Notes under the pieces: generated by a model
What the model was told of the DNA's origin: nothing
The model's input: only the letters and a program-made list of their open reading frames with translations
Database searches by the model: none
Shown: piece after piece, positions 15,752-26,342 of the stretch
Position numbering within the stretch: position 1 is the stretch's first letter
Layout of the letters: each line of letters begins with the position of its first letter
Origin: an uncultured Pedobacter sp.
GTDB lineage: Bacteria; Bacteroidota; Bacteroidia; Sphingobacteriales; Sphingobacteriaceae
Reading direction: 5' to 3'
Length of the DNA stretch: 64,000 bases
Assembly: GCF_946479715.1 (NCBI RefSeq)
Contig: NZ_CAMLHF010000001.1
Span: forward strand, 1-64,000
Made by a program: the position numbers and the translations under genes

Positions 15752-16171
15752 TTAAATGCTGTACGCCTTTATCATCTCTTCATTTACTTTGCAGCCTTTT
15801 CCAGTGGCAGTGTCAATCATCACATAATCAAACCATCCATCAGAAGCAATTTTACCTGTTCTTTTATTTTCAATTTCGAACTGTACACGACAGCCTTTTT
15901 CATTAATGGTTAAAATTCCGGTACGGATAGCAATAACATCGCCTAGGATGAGCGGGCGTTTAAATTCTACAAGTGCTGTACGTACTACCCAGCCAAAACC
16001 ACTGTTTAAAAAAGATTCCATTGGCATTTTGTAAAATTCGGCCATTTGATCATAACGGGCAGCAAGCACATAATCAAAGTATTTGCTGTTATGGACATGG
16101 TTAAACATATCGATATCATCAGGACGTACTTTTAGTTCACTTTCAAATATACTGTATTGATTTTTTTCCAT
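15752..16171 (-). CDS. Acyl-CoA thioesterase-like hot-dog protein
   Basis: A 139-aa hot-dog domain protein when started at the ATG at 16171 (MEKNQYSIFESELKVRPDDI); a longer frame to 16216 begins with Cys-rich residues unlike the family and is rejected. RPDDIDMFNHVHNSKYFDYV is the usual N-terminal active-site segment with the Asp, though with H in place of the common G/Y positions. A role in acyl-CoA hydrolysis is likely, substrate unknown. It is divergent from rpsO. Confidence 0.85.
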   Translation of the reverse strand: MEKNQYSIFESELKVRPDDIDMFNHVHNSKYFDYVLAARYDQMAEFYKMPMESFLNSGFGWVVRTALVEFKRPLILGDVIAIRTGILTINEKGCRVQFEIENKRTGKIASDGWFDYVMIDTATGKGCKVNEEMIKAYSI

Positions 16172-16247
16172 AAATAAGTCGTTACAGCAACAAAAATAGG
16201 ATTTAGTAATGGCCAATTTTCTTGTCGTGTCAAAATTTTACGCATAC

Positions 16248-16278
16248 TTGTTAATCTTTAAAACTTACACTATCTTTG
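16248..16278 (+). promoter_or_regulatory. rpsO promoter
   Basis: TTG (16248-16250), 20 nt, then TATCTTTG (16271-16278): a full match to the Bacteroidota TTG / TAnnTTTG promoter, about 43 bp before the rpsO ATG. Confidence 0.8.
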
Positions 16279-16320
16279 CACCCAATTAATTAATCATTTA
16301 AACTTTAGTATCATTCAAGA

Positions 16321-16599
16321 ATGTATTTAAGTAAAGAAAAGAAAGCTGAAATCTTTAAACAGCATGGTGAAGTAGAAACCAATACTGGTTCTGCTGAAGG
16401 TCAGGTAGCGTTATTTACATACCGCATTGCACATTTAACTGAGCACTTAAAGAAAAATCGTAAAGATTATTCTACTCAGTTATCACTACAAAAATTAGTA
16501 GGTAAACGCCGCGGTATTTTGGCATATCTATTTAAAAAAGATATTGAGCGCTATCGTGCTATCATCAAGACTTTAGGTCTAAGGGATATCATCAAATAG
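16321..16599 (+). CDS. rpsO: 30S ribosomal protein S15
   Basis: 92 aa, normal for S15 (about 89). The four-helix protein binds the 16S rRNA central domain early in 30S assembly. Conserved segments are TGSAEGQVALFTYRIAHLTE, HLKKNRKDYSTQ and KLVGKRRGILAYL. It is followed by a strong terminator and then pnp, the same neighbour order as in most bacteria. Confidence 0.97.
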   Translation: MYLSKEKKAEIFKQHGEVETNTGSAEGQVALFTYRIAHLTEHLKKNRKDYSTQLSLQKLVGKRRGILAYLFKKDIERYRAIIKTLGLRDIIK

Positions 16600-16616
16600 A
16601 ACTACTTATATCAAGA

Positions 16617-16645
16617 AAAGCCATTCTTTAGGGATGGCTTTTTTA
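16617..16645 (+). terminator. Terminator after rpsO
   Basis: AAAAGCCAT (16617-16625) and ATGGCTTTT pair around 8 nt and are followed by more T. Confidence 0.85.
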
Positions 16646-16699
16646 ATTTCTTGATATTATTATCTTAACTTGCAAAGTAAAATTATATATATAAATCCG

Positions 16700-16725
16700 G
16701 TGTGTGAAAAGAGGAAAACACACCA
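16700..16725 (+). promoter_or_regulatory. Hairpin in the pnp leader
   Basis: GGTGTGT (16700-16706) pairs perfectly with ACACACC (16719-16725). The 12-nt loop contains AGAGG. It ends 13 nt before the pnp ATG, a place where enteric pnp carries its autoregulatory hairpin. Confidence 0.5.
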
Positions 16726-16738
16726 CAACAATTTTTAA

Positions 16739-18889
16739 ATGAATGTAATAAAAAAATCGTTCGACTTGGGCGATGGAAGAACAATCGAAATTGAAACAGG
16801 AAAATTAGCTAAACAAGCTGATGGTTCGGTGGTAGTTAAAATGGGCGATACTATGCTTTTGGCAACTGTAGTTTCTACAGTAGGAGCTAAGGCTGGTGTT
16901 GATTTTTTACCTTTATCTGTTGATTATCAGGAGAAATATGCTGCCGCAGGCCGTATCCCTGGAGGTTTTCTTCGTCGCGAGGCAAGATTATCTGATTATG
17001 AAGTTTTAATTTCACGTTTAGTAGATCGCGCTTTACGCCCGATGTTCCCTGAAGATTATCACTCTGATACTCAGGTAATGATCTCATTGATCTCTTCTGA
17101 TAAAAATATAATGCCTGACTGTTTAGCTGGTTTAGCTGCTTCGGCTGCTATTGCAGTTTCAGATATTCCGTTTAACGGACCAATCTCTGAAGTACGTGTA
17201 GCTAAAATTGATGGTAAACTAGTAATTAACCCTTATGTTAGTGATTTAGAGCGTGCTTCGTTGGAATTCCTTGTTGCAGGTACTGAAAAAGATATCGTAA
17301 TGGTTGAAGGTGAGTGTGATGAGATTTCTGAAACTGAAATGGTTGAGGCAATTGAATTTGCTCATAAAGCAATCGTTATCCAGGTTCAGGCTCAAAAAGA
17401 ACTTGCTGAACTTGTAGGTAAAACTGTAAAACGTGAGTATTCTCATGAAGACAGTAACCTTGAATTAAAAGAGCAGGTTTATGCTGCTACTTACGATAAG
17501 GTTTATGCTGTAGCTAAAAGCAACACAAGCAAAGGTGAGCGTGGTGATGCATTTGGTACTATCTTAATGGACTTCATTGCTACATTAGGAGAAGATATTG
17601 ATGATGTAACCGGTTTCCTTGCAAAGAAATATTTCCACGATGTACAATATGACGCTATCCGTAACCTTGTTTTAGATGAAGGAATTCGTTTAGACGGTCG
17701 TGATGTTCGTACTGTACGCCCAATCTGGAGTGAAGTAGGTTATTTGCCTGCTGCTCACGGTTCTGCAGTATTTACACGTGGCGAAACGCAATCATTAACT
17801 ACTGTTACTTTAGGATCTAAAGATGATGAGCAAATGATTGATGGTGCTTTCATTAATGGATACAACAAATTCTTATTGCACTATAATTTCCCTGGCTTCT
17901 CAACTGGTGAGGTTCGTCCTAACAGAGGTGCTGGTCGTCGTGAAATTGGTCATGGTAACTTGGCTATGCGTTCTTTAAAGAAAGTATTGCCAGGATTAGA
18001 AGAAAATCCTTACACCATCCGTATCGTTTCTGATATCTTAGAATCTAACGGTTCTTCATCAATGGCAACTGTTTGTGCAGGTACATTAGCACTTATGGAT
18101 GCTGGTATTAAAATCAAAGCTCCGGTATCGGGTATTGCAATGGGTTTAATTACTGATGAGAAAACGGGTAAATATGCAATCCTTTCTGATATTTTAGGGG
18201 ATGAAGATCATTTAGGTGATATGGACTTTAAAGTAACCGGTACTGAAAAAGGTATTGTTGCTTGTCAAATGGACTTAAAAATCAATGGCTTGAAATGGGA
18301 AGTGTTAACAAACGCTTTAATCCAGGCTAAAGAAGCCCGTTTGCACATCTTAAACGAGATGAAGAAAACAATTTCTGCACCTCGTGAAGATTATAAAGAC
18401 CATGCTCCACGTATTGTTTCTTTAAGTATTGATAAAGAATTTATTGGTGCTGTAATAGGACCAGGCGGTAAAATTATTCAGGAAATGCAACGTGAAACTG
18501 GCGCTTCTATCTCTATCGAAGAGGTTGGAAACAAAGGTATCGTTGAAATTTTTGCTGATAACAAGGCTGCAATTGATGCTGCTGTTACCCGTATCAATGC
18601 AATAGCTGCTAAACCAGAAATAGGTGCAACTTACAGTGGTAAAGTAAAATCTATTATGCCATTTGGTGCATTCGTAGAGATTATGCCAGGTAAAGATGGT
18701 TTACTTCACATTTCTGAAATTGACTGGACTCGTTTGGAAACAATGGACGGTGTGTTTAAAGAAGGTGATAAAGTTGAAGTGAAACTTTTGGATGTTGATA
18801 AGCAAGGTAAAATGAAACTTTCTAGAAAAGCTTTATTGCCTCGCCCACCAAAAGCAGAAGCCGCTCCAGCTGAAAATAAACCAGCTTAG
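16739..18889 (+). CDS. pnp: Polyribonucleotide nucleotidyltransferase (PNPase)
   Basis: The 716-aa enzyme degrades RNA 3' to 5' by phosphorolysis. Domain order is complete: first RNase PH domain (about 10-220), helical linker, second RNase PH domain (about 310-540, with [24 protein letters not shown] phosphate-binding residues and [15 protein letters not shown]), KH domain ([12 protein letters not shown] near 572) and S1 domain ([16 protein letters not shown] near 632). The C-terminal tail is Ala/Pro-rich and could be a docking segment. Confidence 0.97.
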   Translation: MNVIKKSFDLGDGRTIEIETGKLAKQADGSVVVKMGDTMLLATVVSTVGAKAGVDFLPLSVDYQEKYAAAGRIPGGFLRREARLSDYEVLISRLVDRALRPMFPEDYHSDTQVMISLISSDKNIMPDCLAGLAASAAIAVSDIPFNGPISEVRVAKIDGKLVINPYVSDLERASLEFLVAGTEKDIVMVEGECDEISETEMVEAIEFAHKAIVIQVQAQKELAELVGKTVKREYSHEDSNLELKEQVYAATYDKVYAVAKSNTSKGERGDAFGTILMDFIATLGEDIDDVTGFLAKKYFHDVQYDAIRNLVLDEGIRLDGRDVRTVRPIWSEVGYLPAAHGSAVFTRGETQSLTTVTLGSKDDEQMIDGAFINGYNKFLLHYNFPGFSTGEVRPNRGAGRREIGHGNLAMRSLKKVLPGLEENPYTIRIVSDILESNGSSSMATVCAGTLALMDAGIKIKAPVSGIAMGLITDEKTGKYAILSDILGDEDHLGDMDFKVTGTEKGIVACQMDLKINGLKWEVLTNALIQAKEARLHILNEMKKTISAPREDYKDHAPRIVSLSIDKEFIGAVIGPGGKIIQEMQRETGASISIEEVGNKGIVEIFADNKAAIDAAVTRINAIAAKPEIGATYSGKVKSIMPFGAFVEIMPGKDGLLHISEIDWTRLETMDGVFKEGDKVEVKLLDVDKQGKMKLSRKALLPRPPKAEAAPAENKPA

Positions 18890-18923
18890 GAAAATTTATA
18901 CTGTTTGCTTAAGGTGATCGTAT

Positions 18924-19007
18924 CGTCATCCTGAATTTAGTTCAGGATCTCGCACATACTATGTTTGCCTTTCCATTTCGGGATCCTGAACTAAATTCAG
19001 GATGACG
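18924..19007. repeat. Intergenic hairpin of a second type with self-complementary arms
   Basis: Arms of 26 bp (18924-18949 and 18982-19007) match perfectly around a 32-nt loop. Each arm itself contains CCTGAA...TTCAGG and can fold alone. The outer CGTCATC end resembles the family at 11664/13889/24296 but the core differs. Confidence 0.9.
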
Positions 19008-19022
19008 GAAAACATAAAACTT

Positions 19023-19049
19023 AAAACCCCGCAAATTGCGGGGTTTTTT
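19023..19049 (+). terminator. Terminator downstream of pnp
   Basis: AAAACCCCGCAA and TTGCGGGGTTTT form a 12-bp stem with almost no loop, followed by T. It lies just after the hairpin repeat at 18924. Confidence 0.85.
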
Positions 19050-19117
19050 GGTATAAAATGGGTTATTTCTTTATATTTACAACTGTGAACCAGCTATAAA
19101 TTAAAAATACATTCCTC

Positions 19118-19789
19118 ATGAAACACCTTATTGCTCCCTCTTTACTTTCCGCTGATTTTGCTAACCTGCAACGTGATATTGAAATGGTTAATTCGAGTGA
19201 GGCAGATTGGTTTCATGTAGATGTGATGGATGGCGTATTTGTGCCAAACATTTCTTTTGGTTTTCCTGTAATGGAAGCTGTAAAAAAATACGCAACAAAA
19301 CCTTTGGATGTGCACTTGATGATTGTTAATCCTGATCAGTATATTGAGCGTTTTGCAGCTGCAGGAGCATCGGTAATAACAGTACATTACGAAGCTTGTA
19401 CTCACTTACATAGAACCATTCAGGCAATTCATGCAGCTGGTTGTAAGGCAGGTGTTGCAATTAACCCTCATACCCCCGTGGCCTTACTTAAAGATGTTTT
19501 GGTAGATCTGGATCTGGTACTTGTTATGTCGGTAAATCCGGGGTTCGGTGGTCAAAAGTTTATTCCTAATACGCTAAATAAATTAAGGGAGTTAAAAGCT
19601 ATGGCATCAGCTGTTAATCCTCATCTGCTAATAGAAGTTGATGGTGGGGTAGGGATACAAAACCTGGGCGATCTGATTCAGGCAGGTGCCAGCGTTTTTG
19701 TTGCAGGAAATGCCATCTTTGGTGCTCCTTCTCCTTCAGTCATGATCTCTGAATTAAAACAACTTGATGCACAATTGAAATCATCATAA
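19118..19789 (+). CDS. rpe: Ribulose-phosphate 3-epimerase
   Basis: A 223-aa TIM-barrel enzyme interconverting ribulose-5-P and xylulose-5-P in the pentose phosphate pathway. Family motifs: APSLLSADFANL (N-terminus), HVDVMDGVFVPNISFG with metal-binding His and Asp, LDVHLM, VMSVNPGFGGQKFI and EVDGGV. All catalytic Asp/His positions are present. Length is normal. The TonB-dependent receptor gene follows after 21 bp. Confidence 0.96.
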   Translation: MKHLIAPSLLSADFANLQRDIEMVNSSEADWFHVDVMDGVFVPNISFGFPVMEAVKKYATKPLDVHLMIVNPDQYIERFAAAGASVITVHYEACTHLHRTIQAIHAAGCKAGVAINPHTPVALLKDVLVDLDLVLVMSVNPGFGGQKFIPNTLNKLRELKAMASAVNPHLLIEVDGGVGIQNLGDLIQAGASVFVAGNAIFGAPSPSVMISELKQLDAQLKSS

Positions 19790-19810
19790 GCTCACAGCTT
19801 TGTAACATAA

Positions 19811-22210
19811 ATGTATAGACCCTACCTGCTGCTCTCAGTTTTACTATTTGGTTTTACGTATGTAAATGCGCAACCTCTTGTAAAAGTGTCGGGCCTGATT
19901 ACGGATGATCTGAAGAGTCCATTAGCTATGGTAACTATTAGTGTTGTTGGGCGAAATCAGTCGACTGCTTCTGATGATAATGGGATCTATAATATTTATT
20001 CAAGTACTACTTCCTTTACATTGAAATATAGTTTATTAGGTTATAAATCTGTTTTGGTCGAGTTTAAATATGGTAAGGCTGGCAGGATTATTCAAAACGT
20101 TTCTTTAACACGAAATATAAACGAGCTGGAGCAGGTTACCATCACCACAAAACAAAACCAACTTCGTAACAGTACCACTATCAATATTGCAGATATTGCT
20201 TCTATACCTTCAGTTTCGGGTAATTTTGAAGTGGTTCTTAAAACATTGCCTGGTGTATCAACCAATAACGAATTGAGCTCGCAGTATAGCGTTAGGGGAG
20301 GTAATTTTGATGAAAATCTGGTATATGTAAATGATGTTGAAATTAGTCGGCCTGTATTGATCAGGAATGGACAGCAGGAGGGGCTGAGTTTTATTAACAG
20401 TGATTTGTTAAGCTCTGCTAAGTTTTCTACAGGCGGCTTTGAATCTCGCTATGGCGATAAATTATCATCAGTATTGGACGTGAGATATGATAGGCCTGAT
20501 AGTAGTGAAGCCGTATTGAATCTTGGTATGCTGGGTGCCGGGTTTAGTTCTAAGATTTTAAATAAAAACAGCTATTTGCTTGCCGGATTGAGGTATAAAA
20601 ACAATACAAGTATATTAAACAGACAAGATAATAAAGGAAGCTATGCACCTAATTTTACCGATGCACAACTGATTTATCATCAGAATGTTTCGTCTAAAAT
20701 GAGTGTGGATTTTTTAGGAAGTTTTAACAGTGGCATCTTTAAATTAATACCAGAAAGCAGAGAAACCCAGTTCGGAACAATGAGTACCGTAATGCGCCTG
20801 CAAACTGATTATAGCGGGAAAGAAATAGATGACTATCAAACTGCGGGCGGGGCGATAACCTTTGCGTTTTATCCTAAATCGAATCTGGTTATAAAATGGA
20901 TAAGCAGTTATTTTAATACCCTTGAAAGGGAAAGAATAGACATAGAAGGAAGATATGTGTTTGATGAGGTTACCAATAGCTTTGCAAATGGGAACTTTGG
21001 CTCTGTTAGAATCAACAAAGGTATAGGAAAGTATATAAATTATGCCCGCAATAATCTGGAGTCAGAAAACTTCAGCTCAGAGGTAAAGGTAGATCAGAAT
21101 TATGAAAACCATACTTTTTCATTGGGCCTAAGATTCGAAAACAAGAAATATATTGACAATTTAAATGAGTATAGTCTTATAGATTCTGCCGGATATATAC
21201 AGCAAGGAGGACTAAATAATTTCTATCAGGATAATCTTATTAATGTTAGAAATGACCTGGCAATTCAATACTACAGCGCCTATATTCAGGATAGTTATAC
21301 CTTATCGGCCAATTCAACCCTTCAGCTTGGCGTAAGAGGTAATTATAATACCCTCAGTAAGCAATTTCTTCTTAGCCCAAGGTTGCTTTTGGCTTACAGG
21401 CCATCGAGCAATAATAAAATTTTTAGGTTTACTGCTGGAGTATATCAGCAGGCGCCCGACTACAGGAGTATCAGGGATTTTAATGGGGTTCTTAATTTAA
21501 ATCAGCAGGCCCAAAGATCGTACAACACATCCGCAGGTTTGGACTATGCATTCGATGGGCTGGGAACACGCTTAAAGTTTACTTCTGAGCTTTATTTTAA
21601 ATATCAGGACCGGCTTATTCCTTATATGATGGATAATGTAAGGATCAAATATCTGGCCGGAGAGCTGGCAAAAGGTTACATCTACGGAGCAGATTTGAGT
21701 ATAGGTGGTGAGTTTGTAAAAGACTTGGTATCGTATTTCAGAATGTCTTTAATGAAGGCCAATCAGAATATCTTCAATGATGAGCGTGGTTATTTAAAAA
21801 GGCCAACAGATCAAAGGATTAACTTTTCAGTTTATTTTCAGGATAGATTGCTGAACAGCCCTACTTATAAAGTGCATTTAAATATGATGTACGGTTCTAA
21901 ATTGCCGGTAGGAGCACCTCTTATACGTCGTTATTCCGATAATTTTAATATCCCTGCTTATAAGCGTGTGGATATTGGATTTTCTAAAGATTTTTTAGAC
22001 GATGCCGGAGTAAAAAAACCGAGGTTGCTGGATAAATATTTTAGTTCGTTTTCTGCTCATTTAGAGGTATTTAATTTGTTGAATATTAATAATACGGTTT
22101 CATATTTATGGCTTAAGGATGTATATAACGTACAATATGCTATTCCTAATTATTTAACTGGCAGACAACTAAATTTGAAATTGATCATAAAGTTCAAGAA
22201 TTCGAAATAA
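19811..22210 (+). CDS. TonB-dependent outer membrane receptor
   Basis: A 799-aa protein with signal peptide ([20 protein letters not shown]), a carboxypeptidase-regulatory-like beta domain (about 25-100, [20 protein letters not shown]), a plug domain (about 120-230, [20 protein letters not shown]) and a C-terminal barrel ending in an aromatic-poor [11 protein letters not shown]. It is not of the longer SusC type and has no SusD partner. Ligand unknown. It lies between rpe and serC and may be transcribed with rpe. Confidence 0.88.
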   Translation: MYRPYLLLSVLLFGFTYVNAQPLVKVSGLITDDLKSPLAMVTISVVGRNQSTASDDNGIYNIYSSTTSFTLKYSLLGYKSVLVEFKYGKAGRIIQNVSLTRNINELEQVTITTKQNQLRNSTTINIADIASIPSVSGNFEVVLKTLPGVSTNNELSSQYSVRGGNFDENLVYVNDVEISRPVLIRNGQQEGLSFINSDLLSSAKFSTGGFESRYGDKLSSVLDVRYDRPDSSEAVLNLGMLGAGFSSKILNKNSYLLAGLRYKNNTSILNRQDNKGSYAPNFTDAQLIYHQNVSSKMSVDFLGSFNSGIFKLIPESRETQFGTMSTVMRLQTDYSGKEIDDYQTAGGAITFAFYPKSNLVIKWISSYFNTLERERIDIEGRYVFDEVTNSFANGNFGSVRINKGIGKYINYARNNLESENFSSEVKVDQNYENHTFSLGLRFENKKYIDNLNEYSLIDSAGYIQQGGLNNFYQDNLINVRNDLAIQYYSAYIQDSYTLSANSTLQLGVRGNYNTLSKQFLLSPRLLLAYRPSSNNKIFRFTAGVYQQAPDYRSIRDFNGVLNLNQQAQRSYNTSAGLDYAFDGLGTRLKFTSELYFKYQDRLIPYMMDNVRIKYLAGELAKGYIYGADLSIGGEFVKDLVSYFRMSLMKANQNIFNDERGYLKRPTDQRINFSVYFQDRLLNSPTYKVHLNMMYGSKLPVGAPLIRRYSDNFNIPAYKRVDIGFSKDFLDDAGVKKPRLLDKYFSSFSAHLEVFNLLNINNTVSYLWLKDVYNVQYAIPNYLTGRQLNLKLIIKFKNSK

Positions 22211-22260
22211 TAAATAATATAAAACTGTTACATTTACAAGCATTAAAAATCACTATAAAA

Positions 22261-23328
22261 ATGAGACACAATTTCGGCGCAGGCCCCTGTATTTTACCTC
22301 AGGAAGTATTTAAGCAAGCAGCACAAGCAGTTCTAGATTTTAAGGATGGTTTATCTATTCTGGAGATCTCTCACCGCACATCTGAATTTGAAGGTGTGGT
22401 AGCAGAAACAGAAAAATTAGTTAAGGAATTATTAAATGTACCTTCCGGATATTCTGTTTTATTTTTACAAGGCGGTGCAAGTTTACAGTTTGCAATGGTT
22501 CCAATGAACTTATTACCTGAAGGAAAAACTGCCAGTTATCTGGAAACAGGCGTTTGGGCAAACAAGGCTATCAAAGAGGTATCTACTTTTGGTAAAGCAA
22601 ACATTGTTGCTTCTTCAAAAGAATCAAACTTTACCTTTATTCCTAAAGATTATAGTATTCCTGAAGACAGTGCATATTTCCACTTCACTTCTAACAATAC
22701 TATTTACGGAACAGAAATGTTCAGCTTACCTGAAACCAGTATTCCTGTAGTTTGTGATATGTCTTCGGATATTATGAGCAGGGTTATTGATGTTTCCCAA
22801 TATGATTTGATCTATGCAGGAGCTCAAAAAAATATCGGTCCGGCTGGTTTAACAGTAGTAATTGTTAAAGATGAGATCCTAGGTAAATCAGGCAGAAAAA
22901 TACCTTCTATGCTTGATTATAAAGTGCATATCGATGGTGGTTCTATGTATAACACGCCTCCGGTATTTTCTATATATGTAGCTATGCTTAACTTAAGATG
23001 GTTGAAATCTAAAGGAGGCGTTGCTGAAATTGAAAAAGAAAATATAGCAAAAGCCAGAGCTTTATATACAGAGATTGATAGAAATCCATTGTTTAAAGGA
23101 ACTTGTGCCGTTGAAGATCGCTCTAGAATGAATGTTTGTTTTGTAATGGAAAATCCAGAGCTTGAAAAGCCATTCTTGAAATATGCTGAGGAAAATGGAA
23201 TTGAAGGTATTAAAGGACATAGAAGTGTTGGTGGTTTTAGGGCCTCTATATACAATGCACTTCCAATTACAAGTGTTCATGCACTAGTTGAATTAATGCA
23301 GAATTTTGCTGAAAAACACACCAATTAA
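22261..23328 (+). CDS. serC: Phosphoserine aminotransferase
   Basis: A 355-aa PLP enzyme of fold type I, class V, making 3-phosphoserine (and 4-phosphohydroxythreonine for PLP synthesis). Signatures: [40 protein letters not shown], and the PLP lysine in [12 protein letters not shown] near residue 190. Length is typical. It precedes serA by 11 bp, forming a serine biosynthesis operon. Confidence 0.96.
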   Translation: MRHNFGAGPCILPQEVFKQAAQAVLDFKDGLSILEISHRTSEFEGVVAETEKLVKELLNVPSGYSVLFLQGGASLQFAMVPMNLLPEGKTASYLETGVWANKAIKEVSTFGKANIVASSKESNFTFIPKDYSIPEDSAYFHFTSNNTIYGTEMFSLPETSIPVVCDMSSDIMSRVIDVSQYDLIYAGAQKNIGPAGLTVVIVKDEILGKSGRKIPSMLDYKVHIDGGSMYNTPPVFSIYVAMLNLRWLKSKGGVAEIEKENIAKARALYTEIDRNPLFKGTCAVEDRSRMNVCFVMENPELEKPFLKYAEENGIEGIKGHRSVGGFRASIYNALPITSVHALVELMQNFAEKHTN

Positions 23329-23339
23329 AATAAAAATTA

Positions 23340-24290
23340 ATGATTAAGATACTTGCAAACGATGGGATAGATCCTATCGGTAAAGCGTTATTAGAAAAAG
23401 CGGGTTTTGTTGTTGATACTGAAACTGTTCCTCAAGATCAATTGGCTGAAGCTTTAAAAAACTATGATGGTATTACAGTTAGAAGTGCCACTAAATTACG
23501 TAAAGAATTGATTGATCAGGTGCCTAACATTAAATTGATTGGCAGAGGCGGAGTAGGTATGGATAATATTGACGTTGAATATGCCCGCAGTAAGGGTGTT
23601 GCAGTGGTAAATACACCTGCAGCTTCTTCGTTGTCTGTTGCTGAACTGGTATTTGCACATTTGTTTACCGGTATCCGTTTCTTACAGGACTCGAACAGAA
23701 AAATGCCTGTTGAAGGAGCTACTAAATTCAATGCTTTGAAAAAAGCGTATGCAGGTGGTGTTGAACTTCAAGGTAAAACTATGGGTATCATTGGTTTCGG
23801 TCGTATTGGTCGTGAAACTGCTAAGGTTGCCCTTAGATTAGGTATGAATGTATTGGCTTATGATCTTTACCCTGCTGAAGGTACTTTGCCATTGACTTTC
23901 CAGGGGGGTGTTTCTGTTGAGATTCCATTCAAAACAGTATCATTGGATGAGGTAATTGCAAACAGTGATTTCATTAGTTTACATACTCCATTTGCAGATA
24001 AGCCTATTTTAGGTGCAGAAGAGTTTGCTAAAATGAAACAAGGCGTTGGTGTTGTGAACTGTTCAAGAGGCGGTACTATTGATGAAGAGGCACTAGTTGC
24101 TGCTTTAGATAGTGGTAAAGTATCTTTCGCTGGTTTAGATGTGTTTGATGACGAACCTACACCTAGAGCTGCAATTTTACAACATGCTAAAATATCTTTA
24201 ACTCCTCATATTGGAGCTGCTACTAATGAAGCTCAGGAACGTATTGGCGTTGAACTTGCCTCATTAATTATTGAGCATTTTAATAAATAA
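23340..24290 (+). CDS. serA: D-3-phosphoglycerate dehydrogenase, short form
   Basis: A 316-aa NAD-dependent D-isomer hydroxyacid dehydrogenase. The dinucleotide motif is MGIIGFGRIGRETA near residue 148; the catalytic Arg/Glu/His set appears in NCSRGGTIDEEAL, FDDEPTP and LTPHIGAAT. There is no C-terminal ACT or ASB domain, so the serine feedback site of long forms is absent. Function as SerA is supported by the adjacent serC. Confidence 0.92.
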   Translation: MIKILANDGIDPIGKALLEKAGFVVDTETVPQDQLAEALKNYDGITVRSATKLRKELIDQVPNIKLIGRGGVGMDNIDVEYARSKGVAVVNTPAASSLSVAELVFAHLFTGIRFLQDSNRKMPVEGATKFNALKKAYAGGVELQGKTMGIIGFGRIGRETAKVALRLGMNVLAYDLYPAEGTLPLTFQGGVSVEIPFKTVSLDEVIANSDFISLHTPFADKPILGAEEFAKMKQGVGVVNCSRGGTIDEEALVAALDSGKVSFAGLDVFDDEPTPRAAILQHAKISLTPHIGAATNEAQERIGVELASLIIEHFNK

Positions 24291-24295
24291 GATAT

Positions 24296-24373
24296 CCCGT
24301 CATCTCGACCTCAGGGAGAGATCTCTTGAATTATAGTTAACAAGAGATCTCTCCCTGAGGTCGAGATGACGGG
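24296..24373. repeat. Long intergenic hairpin element, copy C
   Basis: Arms of 33 bp at 24296-24328 and 24341-24373 match perfectly around a 12-nt loop. Outer CCCGTCATCTCGAC and inner GAGATCTCTTG are shared with copies A and B, while the middle (CTCAGGGAGA) differs. It lies between serA and the DUF1015 gene. Confidence 0.92.
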
Positions 24374-24393
24374 TTTATTAATTAACCAAATGT

Positions 24394-25638
24394 ATGCCAA
24401 CGATTAAGCCTTTCTGCGCGCTTAAACCTGCACTACATTTACAATCACTGGTTGTAACGCGACCGCTTGAGAATTATAGTACGGGTGAAGCGAGGTTAAT
24501 TGCTTCAGAAAATAAGTGTACTTTTCTTCATCTGATTAATCCGGAACTCGATAATCCATATCTAAGAGGAACAAGAGAGGAGTTGGTTTATAAAAAGATC
24601 AGCGAGAATCTTGAGGGGTTCATTGAGCATCAATTTCTTATTAAACAGGATAAACCTGCCATTTATATTTACAGAGTGAAACACAATGAGCTGGTGCAAA
24701 CAGGGATCTGGACACTTACTCATATTAATGATTATCTAGAGGGGAGGATAAAGAAGCATGAATCAACTGTAGAGCGCAGGGAGAGGCTGCTGGCCGATTA
24801 TCTGCAACAAACCGGACTAGATGCTAACCCTGTACTAATTACCTACCATCCTGATCAGATTATCGATTCCATTACAGATAAATACACCAAGCTTAAAGCT
24901 GACCTTGATTTTACATTTGCAGATGGTACAACACATCAGGTATGGGCTGTTAGTGATAATCCGGATTTGAACGTTCTGGTTGATGCCTTTTATGATATTC
25001 CGTTTGTTTACATTGCTGATGGTCACCATAGAGCAGCATCAATGGCAAAGATGGGTTTACATAAGCAAGCTTTAAATAAGGAACGTCATACTGGAACGGA
25101 AGGCTATAATTATTTTACCACAGTTTATATGAATACCAGAGAGGTTAAAATACTGGAATTTAACAGACTGGTTAGGGACCTTGGCGATCTGAATCCTCAG
25201 TCATTGATTGGACTATTAAAAAAGTCATTTTTAATACAAGAATCGCCAGATGCGGTTGAGCCGAATCAATTACATAAGATTGGGATGTATTTTGATAAAA
25301 AATGGTATGAGCTTGAGCCAAAAAAAGAAATCTACGATGAAAATGATCCTGTTAAAGCGCTTGATGTGAGTATTGTGCAGGATTATATTCTAGACCCCAT
25401 ATTAAATATAAAAGATCCCAGGACTGATGCCCGAATTACTTTTGAAGGTGGAAGAATTCCAGTTTCTGAACTCCAGCTTAAGGTTGATAACGGACTTTAT
25501 GCATTGGCTTTTACTTTGTTCCCAGTTTCAATAGATCAGGTTATTGCGGTAGCTGATGTTAATGGGGTAATGCCACCCAAATCAACCTGGGTTGAGCCAA
25601 AATTTTTGGTAGGGCTATTAACGAATTACTTTAATTAA
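24394..25638 (+). CDS. DUF1015 domain-containing protein
   Basis: The 414-aa protein matches DUF1015, which in Bacteroidota and many other bacteria lies next to serC and serA, as it does here. Conserved features are IKPFCALKPAL at the N-terminus, RGTREE and the motif YIADGHHRAASMA near residue 208, whose Asp/His/His/Arg suggests a catalytic or phosphate-binding site. A role in serine or a related phospho-metabolite pathway is inferred only from gene neighbourhood. Confidence 0.9.
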   Translation: MPTIKPFCALKPALHLQSLVVTRPLENYSTGEARLIASENKCTFLHLINPELDNPYLRGTREELVYKKISENLEGFIEHQFLIKQDKPAIYIYRVKHNELVQTGIWTLTHINDYLEGRIKKHESTVERRERLLADYLQQTGLDANPVLITYHPDQIIDSITDKYTKLKADLDFTFADGTTHQVWAVSDNPDLNVLVDAFYDIPFVYIADGHHRAASMAKMGLHKQALNKERHTGTEGYNYFTTVYMNTREVKILEFNRLVRDLGDLNPQSLIGLLKKSFLIQESPDAVEPNQLHKIGMYFDKKWYELEPKKEIYDENDPVKALDVSIVQDYILDPILNIKDPRTDARITFEGGRIPVSELQLKVDNGLYALAFTLFPVSIDQVIAVADVNGVMPPKSTWVEPKFLVGLLTNYFN

Positions 25639-25776
25639 GCGACTGAGTTAAAACCCAATACCTATAGCCTAATATTGCTTTTTGAAACGTTGTGAGTTTT
25701 AGCGGGTCTTTTTTATACAGACTTGGTAAAATCGCTTTGTTAATTTTTACAAGAATTTTAAAGACTGCTGTTTTCA

Positions 25777-26289
25777 TTATGCTTTTTTAAGTTTTTTATA
25801 GAATAAGAAACAGGCTACAAATAAAGTAAGTGCCAAAAACATAACTATGTAATTGGTAATTTGTTTTTCTTTATTTGCGGCAGCATAATCCTTTTTTAGC
25901 TGTATGTTCTGATCTTGTAGTTTTTTAATTGATATTTTGTAGTTTTCGATTCTGCCGCTAGTACTGTTTGCTTCATTTTTAACACGTTTAACTTCCTCAT
26001 CTTTGTAGTCCATGAGTATTTTAAGCTCTTTAAAAACATTGTTGTCATTTAAAACTATCTGACGCAGTATTTCATTTGAGTTTTTTATATCACCTTTAGT
26101 TTGGAAGCCAAATATTCCTGTTTTGGTATCCAGGCTTTGATCGTACTGACCAAATTTGGCACTTCTTTCTTTAAGAAGAGCGTTTACTTTTAATCTTTGT
26201 GTTTGATAAGCACTTGTGTCCGTTTGAAATGTTGCGGCTTGTAATGAAGTGCTAAAAAAGAAAATAATAAACAATACGTTTTTGATCAT
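25777..26289 (-). CDS. Secreted coiled-coil protein with C-terminal membrane anchor
   Basis: Family not recognised. From the ATG at 26289 the 170-aa product has a signal peptide (MIKNVLFIIFFFSTSLQA), a charged helical middle with heptad-like pattern (about 60-135) and one membrane helix at the end (IVMFLALTLFVACFLFYKKL) with a basic cytosolic tail. A longer frame to 26340 would put residues before the signal peptide, so the internal start is preferred. It probably stands in the periplasm anchored at its C-terminus. Confidence 0.7.
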   Translation of the reverse strand: MIKNVLFIIFFFSTSLQAATFQTDTSAYQTQRLKVNALLKERSAKFGQYDQSLDTKTGIFGFQTKGDIKNSNEILRQIVLNDNNVFKELKILMDYKDEEVKRVKNEANSTSGRIENYKISIKKLQDQNIQLKKDYAAANKEKQITNYIVMFLALTLFVACFLFYKKLKKA

Positions 26290-26342
26290 GTTAAGTGTTT
26301 TTAAGGGATAAGCAAACTCCATGCCTGATGGAAAATGCATGT

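Noticed and set aside
11664..24373. Repeated palindromic elements as a CRISPR array
   Set aside because: The copies are kilobases apart, without regular spacers, and no cas gene is present.
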